A stretch of DNA of 42,096 bases from Prevotellaceae bacterium. Its GTDB lineage: Bacteria > Bacteroidota > Bacteroidia > Bacteroidales > Bacteroidaceae. The DNA lies in contig QAML01000052.1 in NCBI GenBank assembly GCA_003150315.1, positions 1 to 42,096 of the forward strand, written 5' to 3'. This document shows positions 18,615-27,151 of this stretch, in pieces. Within the stretch, counting starts at the first letter, position 1, and every line of letters begins with the position of its first letter. The notes under the pieces were generated by a model, which saw only the letters and a list, made by a program, of their open reading frames with translations, was not told the origin of the DNA and did not search any database. The position numbers and the translations under genes are program-made.

Positions 18615-18677
18615 TTTCATGGTATTAGATTTAAGGTTAGTGAAGATTGGTTGTCGAGAGACAATCAATTTTTTATT
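18615..18677 (+). ncRNA. Candidate small RNA of about 60 nt
   Basis: The predicted start lies some 7 nt after the -7 box. A hairpin at 18646-18669 has a 10-bp stem (one G-U pair) and a GAGA tetraloop, and is followed by a run of T, the form of an intrinsic terminator. Promoter plus terminator would give an RNA of about 60 nt. Alternatively, a 50-codon frame from the ATG at 18619, or a regulatory leader whose gene has been lost, could explain the promoter. No match to a known RNA family is recognised. Confidence 0.35.
18646..18677 (+). terminator. Intrinsic terminator-like hairpin
   Basis: Arms 18646-18655 and 18660-18669 pair over 10 bp with loop GAGA, followed by T-rich sequence. It may end the candidate small RNA or read-through transcription from the RlmI operon. 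The rest of the 18475-18891 gap holds repeat copy 3 and no convincing gene. Confidence 0.55.
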
Positions 18678-18754
18678 TCTACAGCTTATACCCTCAAAAA
18701 TATCCCTCAATTTACAGTCAAAATACCACACTGTTTATAAGCAACTTATAACAG

Positions 18755-18845
18755 GAAAAAATACAAGGCATATATTTTGAAATACAAGGCACTTATTTTA
18801 AAATATGTGCCTTATGTTTTTTACAAAGTGGCTTGTGTTTTTTTT
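18755..18845 (-). repeat. Dispersed palindromic repeat, copy 3
   Basis: A copy of the ~88-bp repeat in reverse orientation, in the gap between two convergent gene ends (the RlmI-like gene and a glycosyltransferase). The inverted pair is to the left and the two half-units (ending in TACAAAGTGGCTTGTG) are to the right. Confidence 0.9.
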
Positions 18846-18891
18846 CACCACCAGAAACCGCATTTTTTATACGGCTTCGCATGAAACATAA

Positions 18892-19872
18892 CTACCCTTT
18901 ATTTTTACATATATCTAAATAGGTAAGAGCTATTTTCCAAGCACCTTTTCCCCCACAAGATGTATAAAAATAAAGAACCTTGGCAAAAATACGATTCACA
19001 AATCCTTTGCAACGTATTTGCGGCATACGGGAGAAAGTGCAACCTTTTGCGCACTCCCTTTTAACGATGCCTTTTAGAATATTTTCCCTAAAATACAGGG
19101 CAAGAAGCGCGGAATTATCATTAGAATCCACTGCATCCAAATCAGTCTTGACAGTTTCTATGGCTTTCTGTAAATGGGGCAAAGAATCAGAAAAACTTTT
19201 ACCGGTTATACTATCCTCGTGTTCAAAAATATAATGATATGCTCTATTTCTAAGCCAAACCATAAGTGGTTTTGCAAGAAGAATACGCACACCAAGCTCC
19301 CAATCATTCCAACGCACGAGATGTTCATTCCAACCACCGATTTTGCGAATAAAATCAGCCTTTGCAATAAAAGATTGTGTGGAAAGTTCTCCCATAAGAA
19401 TATGAGCTTTTATGTCTGATGTATACAAAAAAACTCTCCTTTTCACTTTGGATTTAACAGGGATGCCTTCTGATTTTGCAGAATCTCCGTTGTCCTTTAC
19501 AAGACATGTGGCATAAGCCACGACGTCTGCGTCAGGATTTTCTTTTATGGCATCGACGGAATCTTGCAGAGCCATAGGAGACATAATATCATCGCTGTCA
19601 AAAAAACAAACCCATTTCCCCGAAGCCTCTTTCAGCCCGCAGTTACGCGCAGCCGAAGCACCGGGAGTTTTTTCTTCCAAAAGTTTTATCTTGAAACCTT
19701 CGGTTTCTTCGGCTTTCAAAAATCTTTTACAAATAAGTTTGGTTGAATCGGTGGAATTATTGTCAACAATTATCAGTTCTATGGGACGATAGGTTTGCTC
19801 TTTGACCGATTTCAAAGTACGCTCTATATATTCGGCACGATTATACGCCGGTATGACAACACTTATCAGCAT
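18892..19872 (-). CDS. Glycosyltransferase family 2
   Basis: A 326-residue GT-A fold glycosyltransferase, likely transferring a nucleotide-activated sugar onto a surface glycan acceptor at the inner face of the membrane. The N-terminus MLISVVIPAYNRAEYIERTLKSV and the metal-binding FFDSDD motif near residue 90 are classical GT2 features. No membrane helix is evident. The open frame extends to 19905, but the ATG at 19872 gives the canonical start and overlaps the preceding gene's stop by 7 nt, so it is chosen. It is the last gene of the sugar operon. Donor and acceptor cannot be predicted from the sequence. Confidence 0.9.
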   Translation of the reverse strand: MLISVVIPAYNRAEYIERTLKSVKEQTYRPIELIIVDNNSTDSTKLICKRFLKAEETEGFKIKLLEEKTPGASAARNCGLKEASGKWVCFFDSDDIMSPMALQDSVDAIKENPDADVVAYATCLVKDNGDSAKSEGIPVKSKVKRRVFLYTSDIKAHILMGELSTQSFIAKADFIRKIGGWNEHLVRWNDWELGVRILLAKPLMVWLRNRAYHYIFEHEDSITGKSFSDSLPHLQKAIETVKTDLDAVDSNDNSALLALYFRENILKGIVKRECAKGCTFSRMPQIRCKGFVNRIFAKVLYFYTSCGGKGAWKIALTYLDICKNKG

Positions 19873-20669
19873 CTGCCTATTTTTTTTGCGTATACTACCC
19901 CGCAATACATATCGTGCAAGGCAGATAACCTTGACATTCCTTTTACATTAAACAATGCGTATTTCATAATTCTTGGCAATGCTCCCCAATACCCGTGTAT
20001 CACTGCAAGAACAGCTCCTTTGGAACGACGGACGGAAGATTTTTTGAAAAAGAAAGAACCTGTTGTGCTTGCAGCCGTACAAACTATGGTAACCGGACAA
20101 TAAATTGCTTTGAATCCCTGTTTGATAAGATCGTGTATGAATAATTCTTCTTCTCCACATGCAAGAACATCACTTCCCAAACCAAAGTTTGTGTCAAATT
20201 CAGGAAACTTACTGTTACGTCGGAGTGCAATTTCGCACGAACGTACATAATATCCCTTGGGCGGAGAACAGAGTTCGAAAGAAACCGAAGGGAATTCTCT
20301 TGAAAAATTACCGTCATAAGTGGCAGAACGAAAACATATAGCATCAGCATAAGCATTATTTTCAAAAGCATCTGCTATATTGTCGAAATCTTTCCACGTG
20401 TATCGGTTGTCATCATCAGCAAAAAGAATAATATCACCTGTAGAATGTTTCATTGCATTGTTGCGGTTCGCAGAAAGTCCGCAACTTCTCACAGAAATCA
20501 CATGCACATCCTCACGGCTTTTAAGTTTGTCAGGAATATAATCAAGTTCAGAACTATCGGAATACTGAAACGAAATAAGATATCTCACATCGTTTCTCGG
20601 CAAAGTCAAAACTTCTGCAGCTTTTTCTATGCCCCTGCCAATAGTACAAATAAGAACTTCAATTATCAT
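19866..20669 (-). CDS. Glycosyltransferase family 2 (tandem paralogue A)
   Basis: A 267-residue GT2-type enzyme beginning [20 protein letters not shown]. The DDD metal motif lies in ILFADDDNRYTW, and a CGEEELFIHDLIKQGFKA segment fits the acceptor-side motif of this group. The open frame runs upstream to 20975, but that extension has no family similarity. The ATG at 20669 overlaps the preceding stop as ATGA, which fixes the start. It shares its plan with the next gene upstream (same N-terminus, DDD motif, FGLG...CGE motif), so the two arose by tandem duplication and have since diverged. Confidence 0.87.
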   Translation of the reverse strand: MIIEVLICTIGRGIEKAAEVLTLPRNDVRYLISFQYSDSSELDYIPDKLKSREDVHVISVRSCGLSANRNNAMKHSTGDIILFADDDNRYTWKDFDNIADAFENNAYADAICFRSATYDGNFSREFPSVSFELCSPPKGYYVRSCEIALRRNSKFPEFDTNFGLGSDVLACGEEELFIHDLIKQGFKAIYCPVTIVCTAASTTGSFFFKKSSVRRSKGAVLAVIHGYWGALPRIMKYALFNVKGMSRLSALHDMYCGVVYAKKIGRC

Positions 20670-21484
20670 TTCAAATCCGAGTTCGTGCGTACAAATCTTA
20701 TTCCGCGTATCATTTGAGCAAACATAGGAAAGAAATGACACATTCCGGTACGCGCCGCTTTGAAAGCAAAATTCAGGCAATACACATAAGCGCGAAAGCC
20801 ATAACGAAAATAAGCAATGGCACCAAATGAACGCTGAACGCCGGCATCTACATAAATCATTCTTTGTTTTAATAATGTAGACGTTTCTACGATTTTCTTG
20901 GGGAAATATCTCATTTTTAATCCCATTCTTTCGGCTTCTATTAGCCATATATCTTGCTCGCCGCAGGTAAGGCATTCTTCTCCCAAACCGAAACGTTCGT
21001 CAAAAAGTAATTTCCCTTGAATACTTTTTCTTCGACATGCCATTTCCAACGCAGAAATTTCCATTTCCTCAGGACGATTGGCGTAATCAAACTCTTCCGT
21101 TGGGTATTTTTTCAGAGGTCTTCCCGTATATGTCGAAGCTTGAAAGAAAGCTACGTCGAGTTCGGGATGAAGTTCAAAAGTTTGTTCTACGACATTAAAG
21201 CCTTCTTCTGAGAAACGTGCGTCATCATCTGCAAATATTATGACATCGCCTTTAGCCAAACTCAAAGCGAAATTCCTGTTTTTGGAAAGTCCTTTACCTT
21301 TTTGCTTTGTAAAGAAAACATCCTTGCGTTCTACCAAAGCCTTAGGCACAAGTTCCAAATAACGTTCGTCTGTATACTGATACGAAACAATATATTTTAC
21401 ATTTTCTCTCTGTGGTATCAGATTATCCAATACTCGAACGATTCCTTTATTTATTGTACAAATAAGAACTTCAATCGTAATCAT
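20666..21484 (-). CDS. Glycosyltransferase family 2 (tandem paralogue B)
   Basis: A 272-residue GT2-type enzyme starting [20 protein letters not shown]. The metal-binding motif is in [15 protein letters not shown], and the [21 protein letters not shown] block matches that in paralogue A. The ATG at 21484 overlaps the aminotransferase stop (ATGA), so it is translationally coupled. A hydrophobic C-terminal part ([20 protein letters not shown]) may contact the membrane. It probably adds one sugar of a surface oligosaccharide; the identity of the sugar is unknown. Confidence 0.87.
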   Translation of the reverse strand: MITIEVLICTINKGIVRVLDNLIPQRENVKYIVSYQYTDERYLELVPKALVERKDVFFTKQKGKGLSKNRNFALSLAKGDVIIFADDDARFSEEGFNVVEQTFELHPELDVAFFQASTYTGRPLKKYPTEEFDYANRPEEMEISALEMACRRKSIQGKLLFDERFGLGEECLTCGEQDIWLIEAERMGLKMRYFPKKIVETSTLLKQRMIYVDAGVQRSFGAIAYFRYGFRAYVYCLNFAFKAARTGMCHFFPMFAQMIRGIRFVRTNSDLK

Positions 21485-22587
21485 TTGAATTGGTTTATTA
21501 CACGTATCACTTCTCCTATTTCTTCGTCAGTCATTGTGGAATTAATAGGAATACTTAACTCTGTAGCGCAAATATTCTCTGTTACCGGAGCTTCGCTGTC
21601 TTTTAAAATTTCTCTTAAAGCCAATTGACGATGAGGAGGAACGGGATAATGAATTATAGGATTCACTCCGTTATCTATCAGAAACAGTTTCAATTCATCA
21701 CGTCTGTTACAAAAAATAGGATACACATGATAAATACTATTCCCCATAACTCCTCCGTAAGGCAATTTTATCAATGTATTTTCAATCCTTTCGTTGTAAA
21801 TTCGTGCTATCTCGCGTCTGCGGGCGTTTACTTTCCTTATGTATTTTAGTTTTACCCTTAGAAATGCTGATTGCATTTCATCTATACGACTGTTTATGCC
21901 TATATAAAGATGATGATATTTCTTTTCCGAGCCATAGTTTGCTATTGTTCTTGCAACAGAAGCAAGATGTTCGTCATTTGTTACCACTGCTCCCGCATCA
22001 CTTAACGCTCCGAGATTCTTGGCAGGGTAAAAACTAAAACCTGCAGCATCACCTAAATTTCCTGTTGTGGCTTTATCTTTATATACAGCCCCATGTGATT
22101 GAGCCGCATCTTCTATTACTTTCAAATTGTACTTTTTTGCCACGGCATTAATCCTGTCCATATCGCAAACTGCACCATATATATGAACAGCCATTATGGC
22201 ACGAGTACGTTTGGTTACCTTCGTCTCTATTATTTCGGGGTTTATAAGATAATCCGAATAGTTTACATCGCAAACCACAGGGGTTAAGCCGGCACGAACG
22301 ATAGAAAGAAAACTTGCTATAAAGGTATTGCCGGAAACTATTACTTCATCCCCGTTGTTCCAACCTTCAATTTGCTTGTAAGCTTCGAGTATCAATGTCA
22401 GAGAATCCAAGCCATTTGCCACTCCCACGCAATATTTCGCGCCACAAAAAGCAGCAAATTCTTTTTCAAAGCCATGCACTTGCTCACCGTACAAATATAT
22501 TCCGCTTTTTATAACATCAATTGCCGCCTGGGTAAGTTGCGGTTCGTACAGTTCTGTAACTTTTTTCAGACTCAGATACTCAATCAT
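21481..22587 (-). CDS. DegT/DnrJ/EryC1 sugar aminotransferase (FdtB/QdtB-like)
   Basis: A PLP-dependent sugar aminotransferase of 368 residues. Read with the FdtA-like gene two positions upstream, it should convert a dTDP-3-keto-6-deoxyhexose to the 3-amino sugar. Seen in the sequence: the start [26 protein letters not shown], the cofactor region [11 protein letters not shown], and the PLP lysine in [23 protein letters not shown]. The C-terminal part includes the YHVYPIF and HYPVPPHRQ motifs usual for the family. Both ends overlap neighbours as ATGA. It could also act on another keto sugar; the pairing with FdtA is what supports the 3-amino assignment. Confidence 0.9.
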   Translation of the reverse strand: MIEYLSLKKVTELYEPQLTQAAIDVIKSGIYLYGEQVHGFEKEFAAFCGAKYCVGVANGLDSLTLILEAYKQIEGWNNGDEVIVSGNTFIASFLSIVRAGLTPVVCDVNYSDYLINPEIIETKVTKRTRAIMAVHIYGAVCDMDRINAVAKKYNLKVIEDAAQSHGAVYKDKATTGNLGDAAGFSFYPAKNLGALSDAGAVVTNDEHLASVARTIANYGSEKKYHHLYIGINSRIDEMQSAFLRVKLKYIRKVNARRREIARIYNERIENTLIKLPYGGVMGNSIYHVYPIFCNRRDELKLFLIDNGVNPIIHYPVPPHRQLALREILKDSEAPVTENICATELSIPINSTMTDEEIGEVIRVINQFK

Positions 22588-23573
22588 ACCAAACCTTTCG
22601 TTTTTTCAAGTACATCATCAACCTTTATCATATACGCATCATAGCATACGGAGCGGGCACCAAAACCTTCTTTCTCGAATATCAAACCTTTGTTGAGTAT
22701 CGAGCCTCCGTTTTCGGTGGATATTCCGAAATCGAAATATTTTGCAGCTTGAAAGCGTTCGGAAATAAGCCAATCTATCAACAAATCTTCGGCTCCCAGC
22801 TTTTTACCCAAGTCAGAAGCGGCAAGATATTGGGTATGCACAACTGCAGGAGTGATAAAAACCCACGAACCAGCCAATATTTCACTTTTATATTTCGCAA
22901 CATACAGCACGATTTCGTTAGGAAAACGATTCATTAGCAGTTGCATTTCATAATACGAATGAACAGGAGCCACATTATGTCTTTCTTTCAAGATATTTTC
23001 AAGCAGGTTGTGAAACTCTTTTAACCCCTCTGAATCTGCATCTTTTATTTCTTCTACGCTAATATTGTTTTTCAGGGCTCTTACAACCCCTCCGCGACGG
23101 CTTTGACGTTGTTTGGGATGATTTTGAGGATATAGCGCAGACGACACTCCTCTTTGTATCAATTTTGCATCGGCACGGAAAAGCGCATACAAATCTTCTT
23201 CGGAAGGAAGTTTATGATAAATGTGCGGAACTGGTTTGTAAATTATTTTTATTGCTCCGTAATTTTTTGCATAATAATCGGCAGCAAGCACAAACATCTC
23301 GTTCACTGTGGTCTGCACCGCCCTATCGTTCAAAACAAATCCCCCGTAAGTCAAACCTCCATGAGAATATACAGTATCTCCTTTGATATTGGCAGGAAAA
23401 AGCCCGCAAATATTATTTTTTTTGTCCACAAACACCAACGAAGCATCCTTATAACGGTCGGCATGATAATCCATGAAATCCCTGCAAAAAAGGAAAGTTC
23501 CGTTTTTGCTCGCCCTCACAAAATCATTCCATTCGTTTGCCATGGAATCATTATACAGCCATACCGTCATCAT
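22584..23573 (-). CDS. GNAT/FemAB-type acyltransferase
   Basis: A 329-residue protein with the tandem GNAT layout of FemAB-like enzymes (Acetyltransf_6 type). Supporting stretches are [15 protein letters not shown] near the start, [31 protein letters not shown], and [36 protein letters not shown], ending [11 protein letters not shown]. It lies between the ketoisomerase and the aminotransferase with 1-nt and 4-nt overlaps. In known Fuc3NAc/Qui3NAc pathways the acyl step is done by a left-handed-helix enzyme (FdtC/QdtC), absent here. I infer that this protein acylates the 3-amino sugar. An aminoacyl or other acyl donor is equally possible. Confidence 0.78.
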   Translation of the reverse strand: MMTVWLYNDSMANEWNDFVRASKNGTFLFCRDFMDYHADRYKDASLVFVDKKNNICGLFPANIKGDTVYSHGGLTYGGFVLNDRAVQTTVNEMFVLAADYYAKNYGAIKIIYKPVPHIYHKLPSEEDLYALFRADAKLIQRGVSSALYPQNHPKQRQSRRGGVVRALKNNISVEEIKDADSEGLKEFHNLLENILKERHNVAPVHSYYEMQLLMNRFPNEIVLYVAKYKSEILAGSWVFITPAVVHTQYLAASDLGKKLGAEDLLIDWLISERFQAAKYFDFGISTENGGSILNKGLIFEKEGFGARSVCYDAYMIKVDDVLEKTKGLV

Positions 23574-24001
23574 TACCTTCTTTTACGATATTCCAAGTAA
23601 GATTCATACGTGTTTATATACCCATTCGAATCGTAAGGATGCGATGCTGCGACAACACAAACGCAATCTTCGCTGAAATCTTTCAAATCGCACCAAATAC
23701 CTGCAGGAACAAGAACGCCTTCATTAGGAGATGATATCTTCAAAGCCACATTGTTTTCACCATCACTGAGATGTATACAAAATGATCCACTAACGGCAAA
23801 CACAGCTTCACTGCAAACTGCATGCGCATGTCCTCCGCGAGTTTTTCCTTCAGGCACAGACGTTATCCAAAACATTCGTTTTATTTCGAAAGGCAGTGTG
23901 CAGCCTTCCACAAATGTCAACATTCCGCGTTCGTCTGCTATGGTTTTGCCTTTCAGCAACACGCAGCCTTGAGGCATTATATTTTCTTTTTCAGACATCA
24001 T
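23573..24001 (-). CDS. FdtA/QdtA-like dTDP-4-keto-6-deoxyhexose 3,4-ketoisomerase (cupin)
   Basis: A 142-residue single cupin domain that moves the keto group of dTDP-4-keto-6-deoxyglucose from C4 to C3, forming the substrate of the aminotransferase encoded downstream. The diagnostic motif TRGGHAHAVCSEAVFAVSG carries the active-site histidines, followed by LVPAGIWCDLKDFSED and ASHPYDSNGYI. Whether the product has galacto (Fdt) or gluco (Qdt) configuration cannot be told. The start could be Met1 or Met2, adjacent in the frame. It heads the operon; a -7-like TATCTTTG is found on the minus strand at 24119-24126 without a clear -33 box. Confidence 0.9.
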   Translation of the reverse strand: MMSEKENIMPQGCVLLKGKTIADERGMLTFVEGCTLPFEIKRMFWITSVPEGKTRGGHAHAVCSEAVFAVSGSFCIHLSDGENNVALKISSPNEGVLVPAGIWCDLKDFSEDCVCVVAASHPYDSNGYINTYESYLEYRKRR

Positions 24002-24199
24002 GACATAAACTCATTGGGTACCGGCAACCTGATGTTTTCTTTTGTTTCTTAATCCTTGACTTGCGAAAGCCGCAACAGATTAGCTACAGAAACACTTTTT
24101 AGGTCGTTTTACCAAAGGCAAAGATAATTAAAAAAAGCAAGCAGGTTTTTACTTTTCGAATATTTTTCAGTACTTAAAAAGCATCAAATATGCTATGAG

Positions 24200-24286
24200 A
24201 AAAAACACAAGCCACTTCGTAAAAAATACAAGCCATATATTTTAAAATACAAGGCACTTATTTTAAAATAAGTGCCTTGTATTTTT
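24200..24286 (+). repeat. Dispersed palindromic repeat, copy 4, with a perfect 42-bp palindrome
   Basis: Cleanest copy of the family. Two half-units (ACACAAGCCACTTCGTA and ATACAAGCCATATATT) are followed by a perfect palindrome at 24244-24285, with 21-bp arms and no loop. It lies between the upstream region of the fdtA-like gene and the 3' end of the GH109 gene, both on the minus strand, with its palindrome side towards the GH109 3' end. Confidence 0.93.
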
Positions 24287-24334
24287 CATCATCTTAAGCT
24301 TATGAAATAAAACATATTACAAAAGCATAAAAAT

Positions 24335-24375
24335 AAAGCGACCGGAGAGTGTTCAACTGCTTCGGTCGCTTTTTG
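24335..24375. terminator. Intrinsic terminator after the GH109 gene
   Basis: Ten-bp arms at 24335-24344 and 24363-24372 with an 18-nt loop. The stem is flanked by T-rich sequence in both directions, so it may act on both strands. It lies 22 bp beyond the GH109 stop. The remainder of the 24002-24396 gap holds repeat copy 4 and the upstream region of the fdtA-like gene. Confidence 0.75.
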
Positions 24376-24396
24376 CTATTTGAATACGTGACTTGC

Positions 24397-25977
24397 TTAT
24401 TTGGCTTTCTTTGCCGCTTTCTTGTTTTTCTGCGTCTCAGTCTTCCAATATTTTTTCAAAAACTTTTCGCCACCGGCTTTCATTCCCGCAGTGAATTCCT
24501 TGGCAGCTTTTTCAGCAGCAGCTTCATCCTCGGGCGAAGCATAAGCATGCGAATAGCCCTTAAGTTCATTCCAATGTCCGCGAGTAAAATCGGGAACAGC
24601 CACAGGAGCACTGTTATTATCCATGGACAAAGCACCCAGTTCTGCCAGACAGCACCACTCTGCCAAGTCATAAACGTCTATATCAAGAGGCAAACCGTTT
24701 TGCAAACAATAAACAAGGCGTGAATCTTCAACGAAGTCCATTCCTCCGTGTCCGCCAACCTCTTTTGCAAGTTCACCATACTTCTTCAATATAGGATGAT
24801 AGAACTTTGCTTCAAGAGCTTTCACATCTGCTTCCGGCAAATAATCATGGTTCGACAAATTATCTCTCGAAGGTGTAATGCCATATGCTTTCAAATCTGC
24901 AGAAGTAAGGGCATAGCCCTCGTTGGGATACTTGTTGGCAAAACCTTTCGAACCCACAAGCTGATACATTCTGCTATACGGCTGAGGATTCATGACATCG
25001 TGATTTATATCTATCATCTTGCCGTTTTCGGTACGTATCAATGTGGTTGTGAAATCACCATTGCGGAAATCAACGTCTTTTCCTGTACGTTCTTTCACAA
25101 GTTGTTTACCTGTATAAGACTTTGTGTCCATGGCAACAAGCGTTTTCATTCTGTCGCCACGGTGTATGTTGAGCAATTGAGCCACAGGTCCGAGACCGTG
25201 GGTGGCATAAACGTCTCCACGATGCTTCATGTTGTAATCCAAACGCCACCCCAATTTATCATTTGCATCCTTCTTCCAGTATATATCCCAAAAAGGAGAC
25301 AAACAATGGCGGTAAGCACCAGAAACATGCATTATCTCGCCAAAAACTCCATGCTGTGCCATATTAAGAGTATTCATTTCGTACCAATCGTATATGCAGT
25401 TCTCAAGAAGCATGCAGTGTTTGCGGGTACGCTCGCTAAGATTTATTAAATCCCATATATCTTTCATATCCATTGCAGAAGGAACCTCTATGGCAGCATG
25501 TTTACCATTTTCCATAGCGCATTTGGCAACAGGAACATGATGAAGCCAATCGGTGGCAATATATACTATGTCAATGTCTGGACGTTTGCAAAGATCCACA
25601 TAACCGGTGTCTCCGCTATAAATAGCAGCCTCGGGCATGGAAGCTTTCTTGAGATATTCCTGACATTTCTCTGCGCTCGCTTTATTATAATCGCAAAGAG
25701 CAACAATTTGTACTCCGGGAATATGAGTCCAACGTTCTACAGCAGGAACACCACGCATTCCCAATCCCACAAATCCTACACGCACAACTTTTAATTTGGG
25801 AGTGGCAAGATTCAAAGCACTCTGCTGCCCCGCTGGTCTTTGAGGCGTTTCAATTTCTATTGTACCTTTGTTCCAATGCCATTTACTTCCGTCGCTCAAT
25901 GTGCCTTGTGCACAAACAGCAGCAAGACCTGCGAAAGCATATCCCAAGCTTAACAAAGACTTTCTCAAACTGTTCAT
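24397..25977 (-). CDS. Gfo/Idh/MocA-family enzyme, probable GH109 alpha-N-acetylgalactosaminidase
   Basis: A 526-residue exported enzyme. A signal peptide covers about the first 24 residues, with AVCAQG suggesting signal peptidase I cleavage. The NAD-binding Rossmann fold begins near residue 60 (VRVGFVGLGMRGVPAVERW), and the Gfo/Idh/MocA C-terminal domain contains DVYATHGLGPVAQL (about 254-267), a stretch typical of GH109. These enzymes cleave alpha-GalNAc by an NAD-dependent oxidation-elimination mechanism, for example on blood-group A and mucin glycans. The C-terminus is lysine-rich. It lies 34 bp after the TPR gene and has its own terminator. A dehydrogenase role cannot be fully excluded from sequence. 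Confidence 0.82.
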   Translation of the reverse strand: MNSLRKSLLSLGYAFAGLAAVCAQGTLSDGSKWHWNKGTIEIETPQRPAGQQSALNLATPKLKVVRVGFVGLGMRGVPAVERWTHIPGVQIVALCDYNKASAEKCQEYLKKASMPEAAIYSGDTGYVDLCKRPDIDIVYIATDWLHHVPVAKCAMENGKHAAIEVPSAMDMKDIWDLINLSERTRKHCMLLENCIYDWYEMNTLNMAQHGVFGEIMHVSGAYRHCLSPFWDIYWKKDANDKLGWRLDYNMKHRGDVYATHGLGPVAQLLNIHRGDRMKTLVAMDTKSYTGKQLVKERTGKDVDFRNGDFTTTLIRTENGKMIDINHDVMNPQPYSRMYQLVGSKGFANKYPNEGYALTSADLKAYGITPSRDNLSNHDYLPEADVKALEAKFYHPILKKYGELAKEVGGHGGMDFVEDSRLVYCLQNGLPLDIDVYDLAEWCCLAELGALSMDNNSAPVAVPDFTRGHWNELKGYSHAYASPEDEAAAEKAAKEFTAGMKAGGEKFLKKYWKTETQKNKKAAKKAK

Positions 25978-26011
25978 AACTGTTTTATTTTTATTTTATT
26001 CTTTACTCTAT

Positions 26012-27001
26012 TTACAATCCGAAAGGATTGGACTTTTTCATGTCATCCTCTATACGATTTTGTATTTGTGTATACTCCGATTCGTTTTCTTTCCTTTCGG
26101 GAGAAGAAATAGAATCAGCCTTTTCTAAACATTCTTTGGCTCCCTCTTCGTCTCCCGTGTTTTCCTTCAATTCGGCAAGCAAGCGTAACAATTCTGTAGA
26201 ATCCTGCATATTCTCAACAGCATCTTCGCAAATCTTCAATGCCTGTGCATCATCATATACAAGCCTGTACATTTTTACTTTTCCCACATATGCTTCCACA
26301 CAAAACGGATTTGCATCCAAAGCTTTGCCATATGCACTCAAAGCTCCTTTGTAATCCTCATGCACTTCACGCAGTTTGCCCTTTTGGATACATACGAAAT
26401 CTTCACCCAAATCGTTTTCTATCAGATAATTTACATCCTTTTCCGCCTCTTCAATCTTGTTCTGCAGAAAATATGCCTTGGAACGCATATAATAAGCCAT
26501 TACAAAATTATCAGACAAATCTATTGCCTTACCAAATCTCATAACGGCTGAATCATAATCCTTCAAGCCATAAAAAGCCATGCCTTCGTAATAATAAACC
26601 GAAGCTTTGACTGAATCAAGCCGCTCATATTCCGCACAAAACTTCAATACTTCTTCCCAATTCTCCAATTGTAAAGCCGCTTGAGCCATGGAAATCCATA
26701 TTCGCGGGTTATCGGGATGCTTTTCTGACATTGGTTTGAGAATCTTCAAAGCGTCTTCCATTTTATTCTCTCCCAAATATGCCTCGGCAAGCAAAGCTTT
26801 TATCTCTTCATCATCAGAATTAAGTTCTATGGCTTTTACAAAATAATCTTCTGCGAGTTTATATTCTTTCAAAGTAATGGCGCGTACACCGCCGTCCCTT
26901 AATGTTTCAAAGGCTATGCGTTTCTTTTCGACAGAAACCTGTTCCTGCTGCTGTTCTTCTGAAATTTGCGGAGAAGAAAACAATGATTTGAAAAATCCCA
27001 T
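26012..27001 (-). CDS. Tetratricopeptide repeat protein
   Basis: A cytoplasmic scaffold-type protein of 329 residues with no signal peptide. At least six TPR units are visible from about residue 33 onward (for example GVRAITLKEYKLAEDYFVKAIEL, AYLGENKMEDALKIL, AFYGLKDYDSAVMRFGKAIDL, AYGKALDANPFCVEAYVGKV). The short N-terminus MGFFKSLFSSPQ is hydrophobic and may form a small helix. The partner is unknown. It lies 34 bp upstream of the GH109 gene and may be co-transcribed. A TATCTTTG -7-like box lies on the minus strand at 27020-27027, just upstream, with no convincing -33. Confidence 0.85.
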   Translation of the reverse strand: MGFFKSLFSSPQISEEQQQEQVSVEKKRIAFETLRDGGVRAITLKEYKLAEDYFVKAIELNSDDEEIKALLAEAYLGENKMEDALKILKPMSEKHPDNPRIWISMAQAALQLENWEEVLKFCAEYERLDSVKASVYYYEGMAFYGLKDYDSAVMRFGKAIDLSDNFVMAYYMRSKAYFLQNKIEEAEKDVNYLIENDLGEDFVCIQKGKLREVHEDYKGALSAYGKALDANPFCVEAYVGKVKMYRLVYDDAQALKICEDAVENMQDSTELLRLLAELKENTGDEEGAKECLEKADSISSPERKENESEYTQIQNRIEDDMKKSNPFGL

Positions 27002-27151
27002 GGTTATATAATTGAATTACAAAGATAGATATTTTATATAAATTGCCATGTAAAGCCTCTTTGTTTTTCTTACATATCAAATTACTTGAGTTTATTGCGC
27101 CCAAATATTCAGAAAATATTGGTGCAAATAACTAATTTTGTATCATATACA

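Noticed and set aside
18555..18740. A 61-codon plus-strand ORF in the gap after the RlmI-like gene
   Set aside because: It begins upstream of the promoter and shows no family similarity; the promoter-hairpin explanation fits better.
20670..20975. N-terminal extension of glycosyltransferase paralogue A up to 20975
   Set aside because: The extension has no GT2 similarity, overlaps the preceding gene and is replaced by the ATGA-coupled start at 20669.
24397..25977. Type IX secretion signal on the GH109 protein
   Set aside because: The C-terminus is a lysine/alanine-rich tail without the conserved T9SS C-terminal domain motifs.
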